Assembly (NCBI GenBank): GCA_016934035.1
Contig: JAFGTP010000030.1
Coordinates: forward strand, 31,687 to 95,686
DNA: 64,000 bases
DNA from: Fidelibacterota bacterium
GTDB lineage: Bacteria; Fidelibacterota; UBA2242; JAFGTP01
Direction of reading: 5' to 3'
Numbering within the stretch: the first letter of the stretch is position 1; each line of letters begins with the position of its first letter. A program made the position numbers and the translations under genes. Under the pieces are notes generated by a model, which made no database searches, was not told the DNA's origin, and worked only from the letters and a program-made list of their open reading frames with translations. This document shows positions 35,809-44,546 of this stretch, in pieces.

Positions 35809-37046
35809 TTTTTAATAAATTGGCAAGATACGGGTTAATCCTTCTGATTATTATTATCAGCGCAGTGGAATTGCCCTTTTTCTATCACAAAATTGTCCAC
35901 AAACCGGCGATTGGACCACGGTTTTATTTTAGCCCTATCACCAAAAATTTTATGATTATGAAACATGATAAAGGCGGAATGGGTTTTTATGATGACCATT
36001 GGAAGAGCCTGACCAGAAGAGAATTTGAAAAATATCTACCCTTCCAGTTTTACCGGGACCTGAGTAAATGGGGAGAATTGCCCGACAGCATCGACGGATT
36101 TGCCATTGACGCTTCGGTCATCCACCACAACAGTGATTATTATCGTATCATGGGAAAAGACTTTGATTTTCCCACCATCGATTTATATCCGCTTTTTGAA
36201 AGCCAGTCAGATTTTGCCCAGCTTCAGTTTCCCGGCGAATTCTTTCGCATTAAAGATAAAATTGATTTCATTACAGCCTCCTCCAATGAAATCAATCAGG
36301 AGATGTCAGAAAAATTCAATGCCGCCCTGATTGAGGCCGGTTTTACCTTTCCGGCCAAATTAATCGCCGGCCTGCCAACTACCAAAAAACCCTTTGATGA
36401 AGGATATTTTATCCTGGACAGCCAAAATGATGTCTTTCATATGAAAAAGGTCAAGGGCGAGCCTTCCATCGTAAAAACCAATATTCCCCGGGACCTGAAC
36501 ATTGTAAAAATCGTCATACAGGAATCGGTACAACAGAAAATCTATGGGTTCATTATCACCGCTAATCACGACTTGTTCATGATCAGTTACGACCACTACA
36601 GACTTCTGCCTGTAAAATTGGAAGACTACAATGCACAGAAAATGGACCTGTCCATTGCCGTTGACCCCTTTTATGTGAACTTTTCTTATGATGACAACAC
36701 CCGTTTTTTCAGCACGATTTGCGACAGTAATTATATAAAAATTAATCAGACCTCCATGTCCCTGCAGCCACTGGAAGAAAAATTATCAGAAAAAGTCAAA
36801 TATGCCCTTTTTCCTTTTTCAATCGCAACCTACAACAGTTTTTCAAGCATGAAAAAATTTGACCTTAAGTTTCACTCTTCACTGAGCATTATTGGAATAA
36901 TCCTGTCATTGATTATCGGTTTCATGGTAAAAATCAAAAGAAGGGAAGACCTGAAATCCAACTGGTTTGATTTTGTGATCATCAGTTTCACCGGGATCTA
37001 TGGACTGCTGGGAATTATTCTGATTAAAACCGATCTTTGGAAATAA
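35805..37046 (+). CDS. DUF4857-like membrane protein
   Basis: 413 residues. One N-terminal helix (about 8-26), a periplasmic domain of about 320 residues with beta-propeller-like repeats (FILDSQNDVFHMKKVKG, FIITANHDLFMISYDHY), and two C-terminal helices (about 350-405). From memory this layout, next to an ABC ATPase and permease, matches DUF4857 proteins of Bacteroidota, which often neighbour DUF4876/DUF6850/TonB genes. The assignment is from context and layout. It overlaps the permease by 4 bases and is the last gene before a strong terminator. Confidence 0.6.
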   Translation: MIFNKLARYGLILLIIIISAVELPFFYHKIVHKPAIGPRFYFSPITKNFMIMKHDKGGMGFYDDHWKSLTRREFEKYLPFQFYRDLSKWGELPDSIDGFAIDASVIHHNSDYYRIMGKDFDFPTIDLYPLFESQSDFAQLQFPGEFFRIKDKIDFITASSNEINQEMSEKFNAALIEAGFTFPAKLIAGLPTTKKPFDEGYFILDSQNDVFHMKKVKGEPSIVKTNIPRDLNIVKIVIQESVQQKIYGFIITANHDLFMISYDHYRLLPVKLEDYNAQKMDLSIAVDPFYVNFSYDDNTRFFSTICDSNYIKINQTSMSLQPLEEKLSEKVKYALFPFSIATYNSFSSMKKFDLKFHSSLSIIGIILSLIIGFMVKIKRREDLKSNWFDFVIISFTGIYGLLGIILIKTDLWK

Positions 37047-37069
37047 AAATCCGTACCATAAAATCACTC

Positions 37070-37099
37070 AAGGCTTCTTCGGAAGCCTTTTTATTTTTT
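37070..37099 (+). terminator. Rho-independent terminator with UUCG loop
   Basis: AAGGCTTC (37070-37077), TTCG loop, GAAGCCTT (37082-37089), then a long T-rich tail. It ends the ABC operon, 23 bases after the DUF4857-like stop. Confidence 0.92.
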
Positions 37100-37169
37100 A
37101 AACATGAAGATTGGTTTATCTCGATGCTTTTATTTATATTTTTCCATGCAAAAAACCTGGATAAAAAAA

Positions 37170-38858
37170 ATGCAAACGATCAAAATCAGCAAATCCATGC
37201 TTGCCATTGTATTCATTATCATTGCACTGATTATGGCAATGTCTCTCTATTCATCATACATTGCACAAAAAAATGCAGTTCTTGAACTACTGGTACACTC
37301 CTCGATCCAATTGTCCAAGACCATTGAAAAAGCGGCTAAAAACACACTTCTGAGTACAAACTTGTACTCCCGTAAGATATTGAAAAAGCTCTATTCTGAT
37401 TTGAACTTCATTCATCTTCTCGATGAAACAGGTCAAATAAACAGCGACACGTTAAACGATCTGTTAAAAAAATTGCATTTAAACAGCATATTCATTATCG
37501 GGCCGGATAAAAGGATTGAATTGTCCACCATGGATGACAAGCCACCCCTTTTTCCACTCCAGGATTTATCGGACCTAACAGAAAAAAAAACCGCTAAATT
37601 TGATTTTGGCATCCTTTTCAACCATAACAATCAAACAAAGGAAAGAGCTGTCGGCATAGCACGAGAGAGAGGGGGAGCCATAATCATAACCGAAAAAGCT
37701 CAACATCTTCTCTCTGTTCAGAACATACTGAATGTTAATGAACTTCTGTCTCAAATAGCAACGGATTCTACAATCAAATACATTGCATTTCAAGACACCG
37801 GTTCAAATATAATCTATACAACCACTCAGGATTCCCTTTCCAGTATTCCGGAAGACAAGATGCTGGCAGAAGTGATCAATAACAATACCTTTGCCTGGCG
37901 AATTGCCCAATATCAGGACCAATTTATCATTGAAACAATCAACCACACCTTTTCCCTGCCGAGGTTTAAGGGAATTATTCGCATCGGTTTAGACTATTCA
38001 CCCATCCAAAAAATTCAATCCGATGCCCTGAAACAAGCCTCTGTCCGCCTGGTCCTTCTGGCCCTTTTGGGCTTTATTATGATTGCCTATTCTATTACCA
38101 TTCAAAACAATCAACTTCTGGAAATCGAATCCCGTCGTGTCACCCGGGAAATAACACAGCTCCAACAGCACCTGACCCAAAAAGAAAAACTCAGCGCACT
38201 GGGAGAACTGGCGGCCGGCGTTGCTCACAAAATTCGCAATCCTCTCAATGCCATTTCCATGACCATCCAGCGGCTTTCTTCCGAATTTGAAGTCAAAAAA
38301 GACAAGGAAGAATTTTTTAAACTCAATACCATAGTCAAAAAAGAAATCCGGCAAATTTCTGAGATCATCAACCAGTTTCTGCAATTTTCCCGTCCGGAAC
38401 CCATTTGCAAAGTACCGTGTTCCATCAATGAAATCATCGGCTCTGTTCTGGACCTTTATGCCATTAAAACATCCGGAAATAACATCCGCACGACCTTTCA
38501 GTCCAACGAAGAGGTCATGGTTAATATTGACGATGACAAGATTAAACAGTCCCTCATCAACCTCATTGAAAACGCGATAGATGCCATTGGAAAAGACGGT
38601 GAAATTATCCTGAAACTCCAAACAACCCAGGAAAAAATAATCCTGACTGTCACAGACACAGGCATGGGCATATCCAAGGAAAACCTGGGAAAAATCTACA
38701 ACCTCTATTTTACAACCAAACCCAACGGAACCGGAATCGGTCTGGCCCAGGTATATCGCGTCATTGCAGAACATAATGGTGAAATCACCGTTGACAGTCA
38801 GCCCGGAGAAGGGACTTGCTTTACCATCACTCTGCCCCGAAAGGAGATGAAGGGATGA
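37170..38858 (+). CDS. Two-component sensor histidine kinase (NtrB-like)
   Basis: 562 residues from the ATG at 37170. In-frame ATGs at 37104 and 37146 exist, but the first lies almost inside the preceding terminator and none has a good ribosome binding site. Two transmembrane helices (about 8-30 and 300-320) enclose a periplasmic sensor domain of about 270 residues. The HisKA box is GELAAGVAHKIRNPLN, followed by N box LINLIENAIDAI, G1 DTGMGIS and G2 GTGIGLAQVY. It phosphorylates the response regulator whose start overlaps its stop (ATGA). The sensed signal is unknown. Confidence 0.92.
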   Translation: MQTIKISKSMLAIVFIIIALIMAMSLYSSYIAQKNAVLELLVHSSIQLSKTIEKAAKNTLLSTNLYSRKILKKLYSDLNFIHLLDETGQINSDTLNDLLKKLHLNSIFIIGPDKRIELSTMDDKPPLFPLQDLSDLTEKKTAKFDFGILFNHNNQTKERAVGIARERGGAIIITEKAQHLLSVQNILNVNELLSQIATDSTIKYIAFQDTGSNIIYTTTQDSLSSIPEDKMLAEVINNNTFAWRIAQYQDQFIIETINHTFSLPRFKGIIRIGLDYSPIQKIQSDALKQASVRLVLLALLGFIMIAYSITIQNNQLLEIESRRVTREITQLQQHLTQKEKLSALGELAAGVAHKIRNPLNAISMTIQRLSSEFEVKKDKEEFFKLNTIVKKEIRQISEIINQFLQFSRPEPICKVPCSINEIIGSVLDLYAIKTSGNNIRTTFQSNEEVMVNIDDDKIKQSLINLIENAIDAIGKDGEIILKLQTTQEKIILTVTDTGMGISKENLGKIYNLYFTTKPNGTGIGLAQVYRVIAEHNGEITVDSQPGEGTCFTITLPRKEMKG

Positions 38859-40198
38859 ACCTCCTCTCTGTATTGTTAATCGATGACAATGAATCCCAAC
38901 TGGAGGTTCTGGCCGGTTTTATTCAAAAATTAGGCTTTCGGGTTGCCACTGCAAATTCAGGTGAATCGGGAACCTGTTATTTGCAAAATAATTACATTGA
39001 TCTGGTCATTACCGATTTTAAAATGCCAGGAATAAATGGCATTCAGGTGCTGGAGCAGGTCAAAGCCATCAATCCGGATATTGAAGTCATGCTGATTACA
39101 GCCTTTGGAACTATTGAAGACTCAGTGGAAGCCATGAAAAAAGGGGCCTGGGACTATCTCTCCAAACCTATCGATCTTGAAGAACTCAAAATCAAACTTC
39201 ACAAACTGGCTAACTATAAAAATCTTCAAAAAGAAAATGCAATCCTTCAGGCCCGCATTGATAATAAATTTCCTACCACCAAAATGGTATATAAAAGCCG
39301 GGCTATGGATGAAGTCATGAATCTTGTGGCACGGGTTTGCGACAGCAATGTATCAGTTTTAATCACCGGTGAAAGCGGGACGGGAAAAGAGATGATTGCC
39401 CGGGCCATCCACCATTCCAGCCTGCGGGCCAACCATCCCTTTATTCCGGTCAATTGCGCCGCCATTCCCGAAAGTCTTTTTGAATCGGAGTTCTTTGGGC
39501 ATGAAAAAGGTGCTTTTACCGGTTCCATCAAAAGAAGACTCGGCCATTTTGAAGTGAGTGACAAGGGCACGCTTTTTCTGGATGAAGTTGCTGATATTCC
39601 GCTAAATTTTCAGGTCAAACTCCTGAGAGCAATCCAGGAAAAAGAATTCCAGAGACTGGGCTCCTCCCAATTTATTCAGATCGATACACGAATCATTTCT
39701 GCGACAAACCAGAATATCGAAAAGTTGGTCAAACAGGGGCGGTTTCGCTCAGATTTATTTTTCAGGTTAAATGTTATTCCTGTAGTAATTCCTCCCCTTC
39801 GCGACCGTAAAGAGGACATTCATCTGCTGGCTGAATATTTCATAGAAAAATATCGTAAAATCAATAACCGCTCCATAGAATCCATTTCAAAAGAAGCCCT
39901 GGATAAGCTGACCAAATATCACTTTCCGGGAAATGTCAGAGAATTGGAAAACCTGATTGAACGGGCCGTCATATTATCCCGAAATACACACATTCAAAAA
40001 GAAGATATTGCCATCAGCGACAGCGACCTTCCTGTTTTTTCAACATCAACCCGCCTGGAAGAACGGGTGGAGGAATTGGAAAAGCAACTGATCCAGAAAA
40101 CACTGAAAAAAACCGGTGGTAACAAAACTGCCGCTGCAAAAATACTCGGTATCTCCGAAAGAGTAATACGGTATAAAATAAAAAAGTATAATATCTGA
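38855..40198 (+). CDS. NtrC-family sigma-54-dependent response regulator
   Basis: 447 residues. The start at 38855 (MNLLSVLLIDDNES) has AAGGAG upstream and overlaps the kinase stop by 4 bases. Receiver domain 1-120 with phosphorylation site Asp54 (VITDFKMPG). AAA+ domain 145-380: Walker A GESGTGKE, the sigma-54 contact loop GAFTGS, and Walker B GTLFLDEV. The Fis-type HTH at the end is NKTAAAKILGISERVIRYKI. It should activate sigma-54 promoters when phosphorylated by the kinase upstream. Candidate targets are the genes just downstream. Confidence 0.95.
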   Translation: MNLLSVLLIDDNESQLEVLAGFIQKLGFRVATANSGESGTCYLQNNYIDLVITDFKMPGINGIQVLEQVKAINPDIEVMLITAFGTIEDSVEAMKKGAWDYLSKPIDLEELKIKLHKLANYKNLQKENAILQARIDNKFPTTKMVYKSRAMDEVMNLVARVCDSNVSVLITGESGTGKEMIARAIHHSSLRANHPFIPVNCAAIPESLFESEFFGHEKGAFTGSIKRRLGHFEVSDKGTLFLDEVADIPLNFQVKLLRAIQEKEFQRLGSSQFIQIDTRIISATNQNIEKLVKQGRFRSDLFFRLNVIPVVIPPLRDRKEDIHLLAEYFIEKYRKINNRSIESISKEALDKLTKYHFPGNVRELENLIERAVILSRNTHIQKEDIAISDSDLPVFSTSTRLEERVEELEKQLIQKTLKKTGGNKTAAAKILGISERVIRYKIKKYNI

Positions 40199-40368
40199 TA
40201 AAATCCGCCAAACACCCTCAATACCAGCTCTTTGGAATTTTTTTCCCAATCCTTTTCCCTTGTTTCACATTTTTTCCTGTTTAATCAATTACTTTTTTAT
40301 ATAATTTTTAAACTCTGACACCATCCCCAAAAATCCTCTCGTCGAATTGGCCTCAAAAATTTCCTTAA

Positions 40369-40384
40369 TGGCATCGCTTTTGAC
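40369..40384 (+). promoter_or_regulatory. Possible sigma-54-like element before the chemoreceptor gene
   Basis: TGGCATCGCTTTTGAC has GG and GA separated by 10 bases, 59 bases before the ATG. The expected GC is GA, as in the element at 34171-34187. An NtrC-type activator gene ends 170 bases upstream. TTGACA could also be a -35 hexamer. The rest of the 244-base gap shows nothing recognisable. Confidence 0.25.
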
Positions 40385-40442
40385 ATCTCCCACTCAGCTA
40401 ATTGGAAAAGGTAATTTTGATAAAAATCATCAAGGAGCAAAA

Positions 40443-42080
40443 ATGAAGTTAATCTATAAACTCAATGCTGTGACGCTCTTGTCCACCATTGTTGTTATCT
40501 TCCTGCTTTTTTTTAGTATTATGACCAGCCAAAAAAACAACCGGGTTCTCTCAAGCATTGAAAAAGGTTATTTCCCCTCATTGCTGATCAATAAAGACCT
40601 GGAGGGCCAGCTATTATCTCTGAAACGAAATTTTCTGGATGCCGGCATGGCCGGTGATCAGGACAAACTCAATGAGACCGAATCCATATTTGAAAATATT
40701 AATGCCAACCTGGAAAAATTTAAATCCTACGATGTAGCAGTCGATACCAGCCTGAAAAGCCTGAAAGAGAATTTTGAAAAATATTATACCACTTCCAAAT
40801 CCGTGGTCTCGGATATGATAACCGGCAACATGGGGGAAGATTTCGGACAAAAAACCACTGACATGAATTTTTACTACGAAAAACTGGAAAAAAGTATTTC
40901 TCAATCAGACGAGTATTTCAATAAAATGATCGAATCCTCATTTCAAAAGTCCAGTGCTCTTATTCGGGTCATTATTCGATTTCTGTTTATTTTGGCCTTT
41001 GCTTCCCTTTCTGCATTTTTGGCCGGATTGTTTTTTTCTAAAAAAGTAATCGATGTGATCATTGGTATTGTAGACCGGCTTCAGGATATAGCCCAGGGAG
41101 AAGGTGATTTGACCAAAACGATTGTCGTCCATACCCGGGATGAAATCGGTGAACTGGCGAAATGGTTTAATTCTTTTGTTGATAAAATAAAAAATGTTGT
41201 TAAATCCATTGCTGAGGAAGCCGGCACACTGATCATGTCTACATCAGAAATGGAAAGTATCAGCAATTCAATCAACAAAAACGCCCAGGAAATGAGCACT
41301 AAAGCAGCCCATACAGCCAGGTCGACTGATGAATTAAAACATAACATGGGCAATGTCTCCACTTCCGTCGAAGAATCCAACGCCAACATCAATACCGTAG
41401 CTTCTTCCGCCGAGGAGATGAGCGTCACCATATCAGAAATTTTATCCAACACCGAAAAAGCAAAAACCTCTACGGAAAATGCTCTGTTAAAAGTCAATAC
41501 CTCCGTTGAAAATGTTAACGAGTTTGGAAAAAAAGCCCAGGAAATCGGAAAAATCATTGACACAATCAATGAAATATCCGATCAAACTAACCTGCTTTCG
41601 CTCAATGCCACCATTGAAGCAGCCCGCGCCGGTGACGCCGGAAAAGGCTTCGCTGTTGTCGCCAATGAAATCAAAGAACTGGCCACCCAGTCCAACGATG
41701 CAGCCAACAATATTGCGGAAATGATCACCTCAATTCAAAATTCCATCGAAACCACCGTTTTGGACATGCGCTCCATAGACCAGGTCATCAATGAAGTGAA
41801 CAGTCTGGTCCAGGATATCGCCAAATCCATTGAGAACCAATCCATTGCCACCCGCGAAATAACCGACAATATTTCCCAGGTCTCCACCGTCTTAAACCAC
41901 ATCACTGGTAGCATTCAAAAAGCCTACTCCTTTGTGGATGAAGTGGCCACAGATACCGACGAATCCAAAAAAATCAGTAACCAGGTCAATCACGGCATTA
42001 ATAATATAGCCAACAGTGCCTTTGAATTAAAAGAGATGGCCAACCGCCTCAATGAGTTGGTCGGAAAATTTACAGTATGA
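40443..42080 (+). CDS. Methyl-accepting chemotaxis protein
   Basis: 545 residues from the ATG at 40443, which has AAGGAG 5 bases upstream (an upstream in-frame start adds 32 residues and lacks a site). N-terminal helix 10-30, helical periplasmic domain to about 175, second helix about 180-205, HAMP near 210-260 ([20 protein letters not shown]), then the signalling domain. The conserved hairpin tip is present: [20 protein letters not shown], then [15 protein letters not shown]. It would signal to CheA; no che genes are in the window. It is followed by a porin and a PstS-like protein. Confidence 0.95.
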   Translation: MKLIYKLNAVTLLSTIVVIFLLFFSIMTSQKNNRVLSSIEKGYFPSLLINKDLEGQLLSLKRNFLDAGMAGDQDKLNETESIFENINANLEKFKSYDVAVDTSLKSLKENFEKYYTTSKSVVSDMITGNMGEDFGQKTTDMNFYYEKLEKSISQSDEYFNKMIESSFQKSSALIRVIIRFLFILAFASLSAFLAGLFFSKKVIDVIIGIVDRLQDIAQGEGDLTKTIVVHTRDEIGELAKWFNSFVDKIKNVVKSIAEEAGTLIMSTSEMESISNSINKNAQEMSTKAAHTARSTDELKHNMGNVSTSVEESNANINTVASSAEEMSVTISEILSNTEKAKTSTENALLKVNTSVENVNEFGKKAQEIGKIIDTINEISDQTNLLSLNATIEAARAGDAGKGFAVVANEIKELATQSNDAANNIAEMITSIQNSIETTVLDMRSIDQVINEVNSLVQDIAKSIENQSIATREITDNISQVSTVLNHITGSIQKAYSFVDEVATDTDESKKISNQVNHGINNIANSAFELKEMANRLNELVGKFTV

Positions 42081-42109
42081 GTACAATTTAAAGAAACAGG
42101 AGAATAACG

Positions 42110-43339
42110 ATGAAAAAACTTACACTAGTTTTGACCATGTTGACACTGTCAATCAGTATTTCCTTTGCCCAAGAGGTCCAGATTCACGGGTTTATTTCCC
42201 AGGGCGGACTTTACAGTACTGAGTACAGTTATATCGCAGAAAATTCCAAAGATTTCAGCCTTGACCTGCAAGAAATCGGGATCAATTTTCAGACCGATGT
42301 TTCTGACAAGCTGCATCTGGGAATCCAATTGCTTTCCAGAGATGTCGGTGTCTATGGTGAAGGACGGGTCACCGTTGACTGGGCCTACGGAGATTACTAC
42401 ATCAGCGATGCTTTGAAACTGGCCTTTGGAAGGGTAAAAAACAGACTGGGATTATATACAACTATTCAGGATTTTGACTTTCTCAGGACCTGGGCTGTTT
42501 TGCCCACAGCAATCTATGATCTGGGCCTCAGGACTGTCAACGCTACCCTCGATGGTGTTCAGATTCATGGTAATCTGGACACAAAACTGGCCGGGAACCT
42601 GGATTATGCAATTACCTATGGAAAACTAAACCTTGGAAGAACAAGTGATATTGCTGCCTATGCAGGCCAGTTGACAACCTATGCTGTCGAAGCTGCGACA
42701 ACCAAATACAATCTGGGAGTAAACGCAGTCTATAATACACCCCTTGATGGCTTAAGATTAAATGGCACCTACCTGCGGACCGAACAATTTGCTTTTGATC
42801 CCATCCACCAAACACTGGATCTGACACAGGCAGGAATGGGTGTTTTAAACTTTGATTACCATATCGAAACAGATATTGATAATATCTATGCCGGTGCACA
42901 ATACCTTTTCAACAAACTTGAGATTACAGCTGAATATAACATGGGAACCCGGCATGTCAAAGAATACATTACGGGTTTAAATCAAACAGTTCTGGATATG
43001 ATCGGTAAAGGAAAACCAGAGTTGAGTGATGAAAAATATTACGGTGGTTATCTGGGTGCCACTTATCGGCTCAATCAAAACATTGGTGTCGGCGGATATT
43101 ACCAGATATATATGAGAAATGATGATCTTGATGATGAAGACCCCCGGAAAAGCACCAGTGACATAGCCCTTTCCCTGGCCTATAACATTGGTTATAATAT
43201 GGTCATTAAGTTAGAAGGCCATTTTGTCAATGGACTAGGGCCTCTGAGTGTTTCATTAAATGATGAATTGACCGGCGACCTGAGCGATCTTGAAGAGACC
43301 TGGATGTACGGTGTAGCAAAAATTTCTTATAATTTCTAA
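42110..43339 (+). CDS. Outer membrane porin-like beta-barrel protein
   Basis: 409 residues. Signal peptide (cleavage after SISFAQ, about 21), then VQIHGFISQGGLYSTEYSY, a typical porin start. Alternating strands follow throughout, ending in an aromatic C-terminus (MYGVAKISYNF). It is probably a substrate-selective porin; similarity to phosphate-type porins is not certain. It begins 29 bases after the chemoreceptor stop with AGGAG before the ATG, and precedes a small phosphate-binding-like protein, which suggests a shared ligand. Confidence 0.8.
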   Translation: MKKLTLVLTMLTLSISISFAQEVQIHGFISQGGLYSTEYSYIAENSKDFSLDLQEIGINFQTDVSDKLHLGIQLLSRDVGVYGEGRVTVDWAYGDYYISDALKLAFGRVKNRLGLYTTIQDFDFLRTWAVLPTAIYDLGLRTVNATLDGVQIHGNLDTKLAGNLDYAITYGKLNLGRTSDIAAYAGQLTTYAVEAATTKYNLGVNAVYNTPLDGLRLNGTYLRTEQFAFDPIHQTLDLTQAGMGVLNFDYHIETDIDNIYAGAQYLFNKLEITAEYNMGTRHVKEYITGLNQTVLDMIGKGKPELSDEKYYGGYLGATYRLNQNIGVGGYYQIYMRNDDLDDEDPRKSTSDIALSLAYNIGYNMVIKLEGHFVNGLGPLSVSLNDELTGDLSDLEETWMYGVAKISYNF

Positions 43340-43355
43340 GCAAAAGGAGATGGAC

Positions 43356-43769
43356 ATGAAAACGAAATTATTACCGATTTTATTACTGCTTGTTTTCGCC
43401 TCTGCTTTTGCCGGTGAAATCATGGTGGCAAACACAGTGAACCCTGAAATGAGTGCGGCAGATGTTGAAAAGATCTTTCTGGGGAAAACAAAAAAATGGA
43501 GCGACGGAACGAATGTTATCATCACCACTTTAAAAGGCGGTGCTGTTCATGAAGCCTTTCTGACAACCTTTGTTAAAAAGCAACCCATGCAATTTGATAA
43601 TTACTGGAAACAATTGGTATTTACCGGGCAGGGAAAAATGCCAAATTCTTTTGCCACCGAGGAAGAGATGTTGACATTCATATCGGCAAACAAAGGGGCC
43701 GTAGGTTATGTATCCGATGCAAGAGCAGGATCATTGCCGGGCAATGTCAAAGCCATTACCATTAAATAA
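43356..43769 (+). CDS. Small PstS-like periplasmic substrate-binding protein
   Basis: 137 residues from the ATG at 43356, chosen because AAAGGAG lies 7 bases upstream; the ATG six bases earlier is too close. Signal peptide to about 20 (ASAFA). The core GEIMVANTVNPEMSAADVEKI, then FLGKTKKWSDGTNV, FDNYWKQLVFTGQG and KGAVGYVSDA, is that of the short phosphate ABC-type binding proteins (PBP-like) that occur without an ABC transporter. It may feed ligand information to the chemoreceptor. The gene is followed by a hairpin. Confidence 0.85.
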   Translation: MKTKLLPILLLLVFASAFAGEIMVANTVNPEMSAADVEKIFLGKTKKWSDGTNVIITTLKGGAVHEAFLTTFVKKQPMQFDNYWKQLVFTGQGKMPNSFATEEEMLTFISANKGAVGYVSDARAGSLPGNVKAITIK

Positions 43770-43776
43770 CTCATTA

Positions 43777-43807
43777 AAAGGGCTGTTTCATTGTGAAACG
43801 GCCCTTT
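43777..43807 (+). terminator. Hairpin after the PstS-like gene
   Basis: AAAGGGCTGTTTCA pairs with TGAAACGGCCCTTT across a TTG loop, with one G-U pair. It starts 8 bases after the stop. The T tail is weak. It probably ends the sensory block. The remaining gap to the next gene is AT-rich without other features. Confidence 0.65.
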
Positions 43808-44013
43808 AGATTCCATTAAAACATTCATTTTTTCAATAAAAATTTTCTTCTTAAAAAATTCCCAAAAAAAATAAAAGCATCCAACAATATTTTCTTCATG
43901 ATCAATCTTTTAGTTTTGTATTTTCCTGCTGCCGGATTCAAGATTGTTGATAATTCAATTGATTCTCAATGGATTCATTTTTAGGTTTACAGAAAAAACA
44001 GCAGGATTATTTT

Positions 44014-44535
44014 ATGAACAATATCGCTATTCAGTATTACAATTCTCCTGTGGGAGAAATGGTCATCGGTTCTTACGATAACCAACTTTGCCTCTGTGAC
44101 TGGCGCTATCGTAAAATGCGCATCATAATTGATCAGCGGCTGTGCAAAGGACTGAATTCTGAATTTTCAGAACAGCCTACACCGGTAACCATTGAGGCTG
44201 TCGGCCAGTTAAAAGAGTACTTTGCCGGACAACGACACTCCTTTGACCTGCCACTGCTTCTGGTGGGGTCTGAATTTCAAAATCAGGTCTGGCGGGAAAT
44301 AGAAAAAATTAACTATGGTCAAACCGCCACCTATGGGCAACTAGCCCAAAAGATGAAAAAGCCAAAAGCCCTCCGTGCTGTTGCCGGAGCCAGCGGGGCC
44401 AATGCTATCTCCATCCTAATACCCTGTCACAGAATAATCGGATCTGATGGAAAACTCGTCGGTTATGCCGGTGGATTAGAGGTTAAACAAAAACTGCTGG
44501 ATCTGGAGGACCGAAGCCAGTTGGAGTTGTTCTGA
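44014..44535 (+). CDS. ogt: Methylated-DNA--protein-cysteine methyltransferase (Ogt type)
   Basis: 173 residues from the ATG at 44014; an upstream in-frame start at 43969 is less likely. The active site LIPCHRIIGSDG holds acceptor Cys138. The helix-turn-helix that binds DNA is GQTATYGQLAQKMKKPKALR, and YAGGLEVKQKLLDLE closes the domain. It removes O6-methylguanine lesions by suicide transfer to the Cys. It stands alone, facing the secreted esterase gene 11 bases away. Confidence 0.93.
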   Translation: MNNIAIQYYNSPVGEMVIGSYDNQLCLCDWRYRKMRIIIDQRLCKGLNSEFSEQPTPVTIEAVGQLKEYFAGQRHSFDLPLLLVGSEFQNQVWREIEKINYGQTATYGQLAQKMKKPKALRAVAGASGANAISILIPCHRIIGSDGKLVGYAGGLEVKQKLLDLEDRSQLELF

Positions 44536-44546
44536 AAAATTGATTT

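Noticed and set aside
37104..37169. 22-residue N-terminal extension of the histidine kinase
   Set aside because: The start at 37104 is within a few bases of the terminator tail and lacks a ribosome binding site, though it cannot be excluded.
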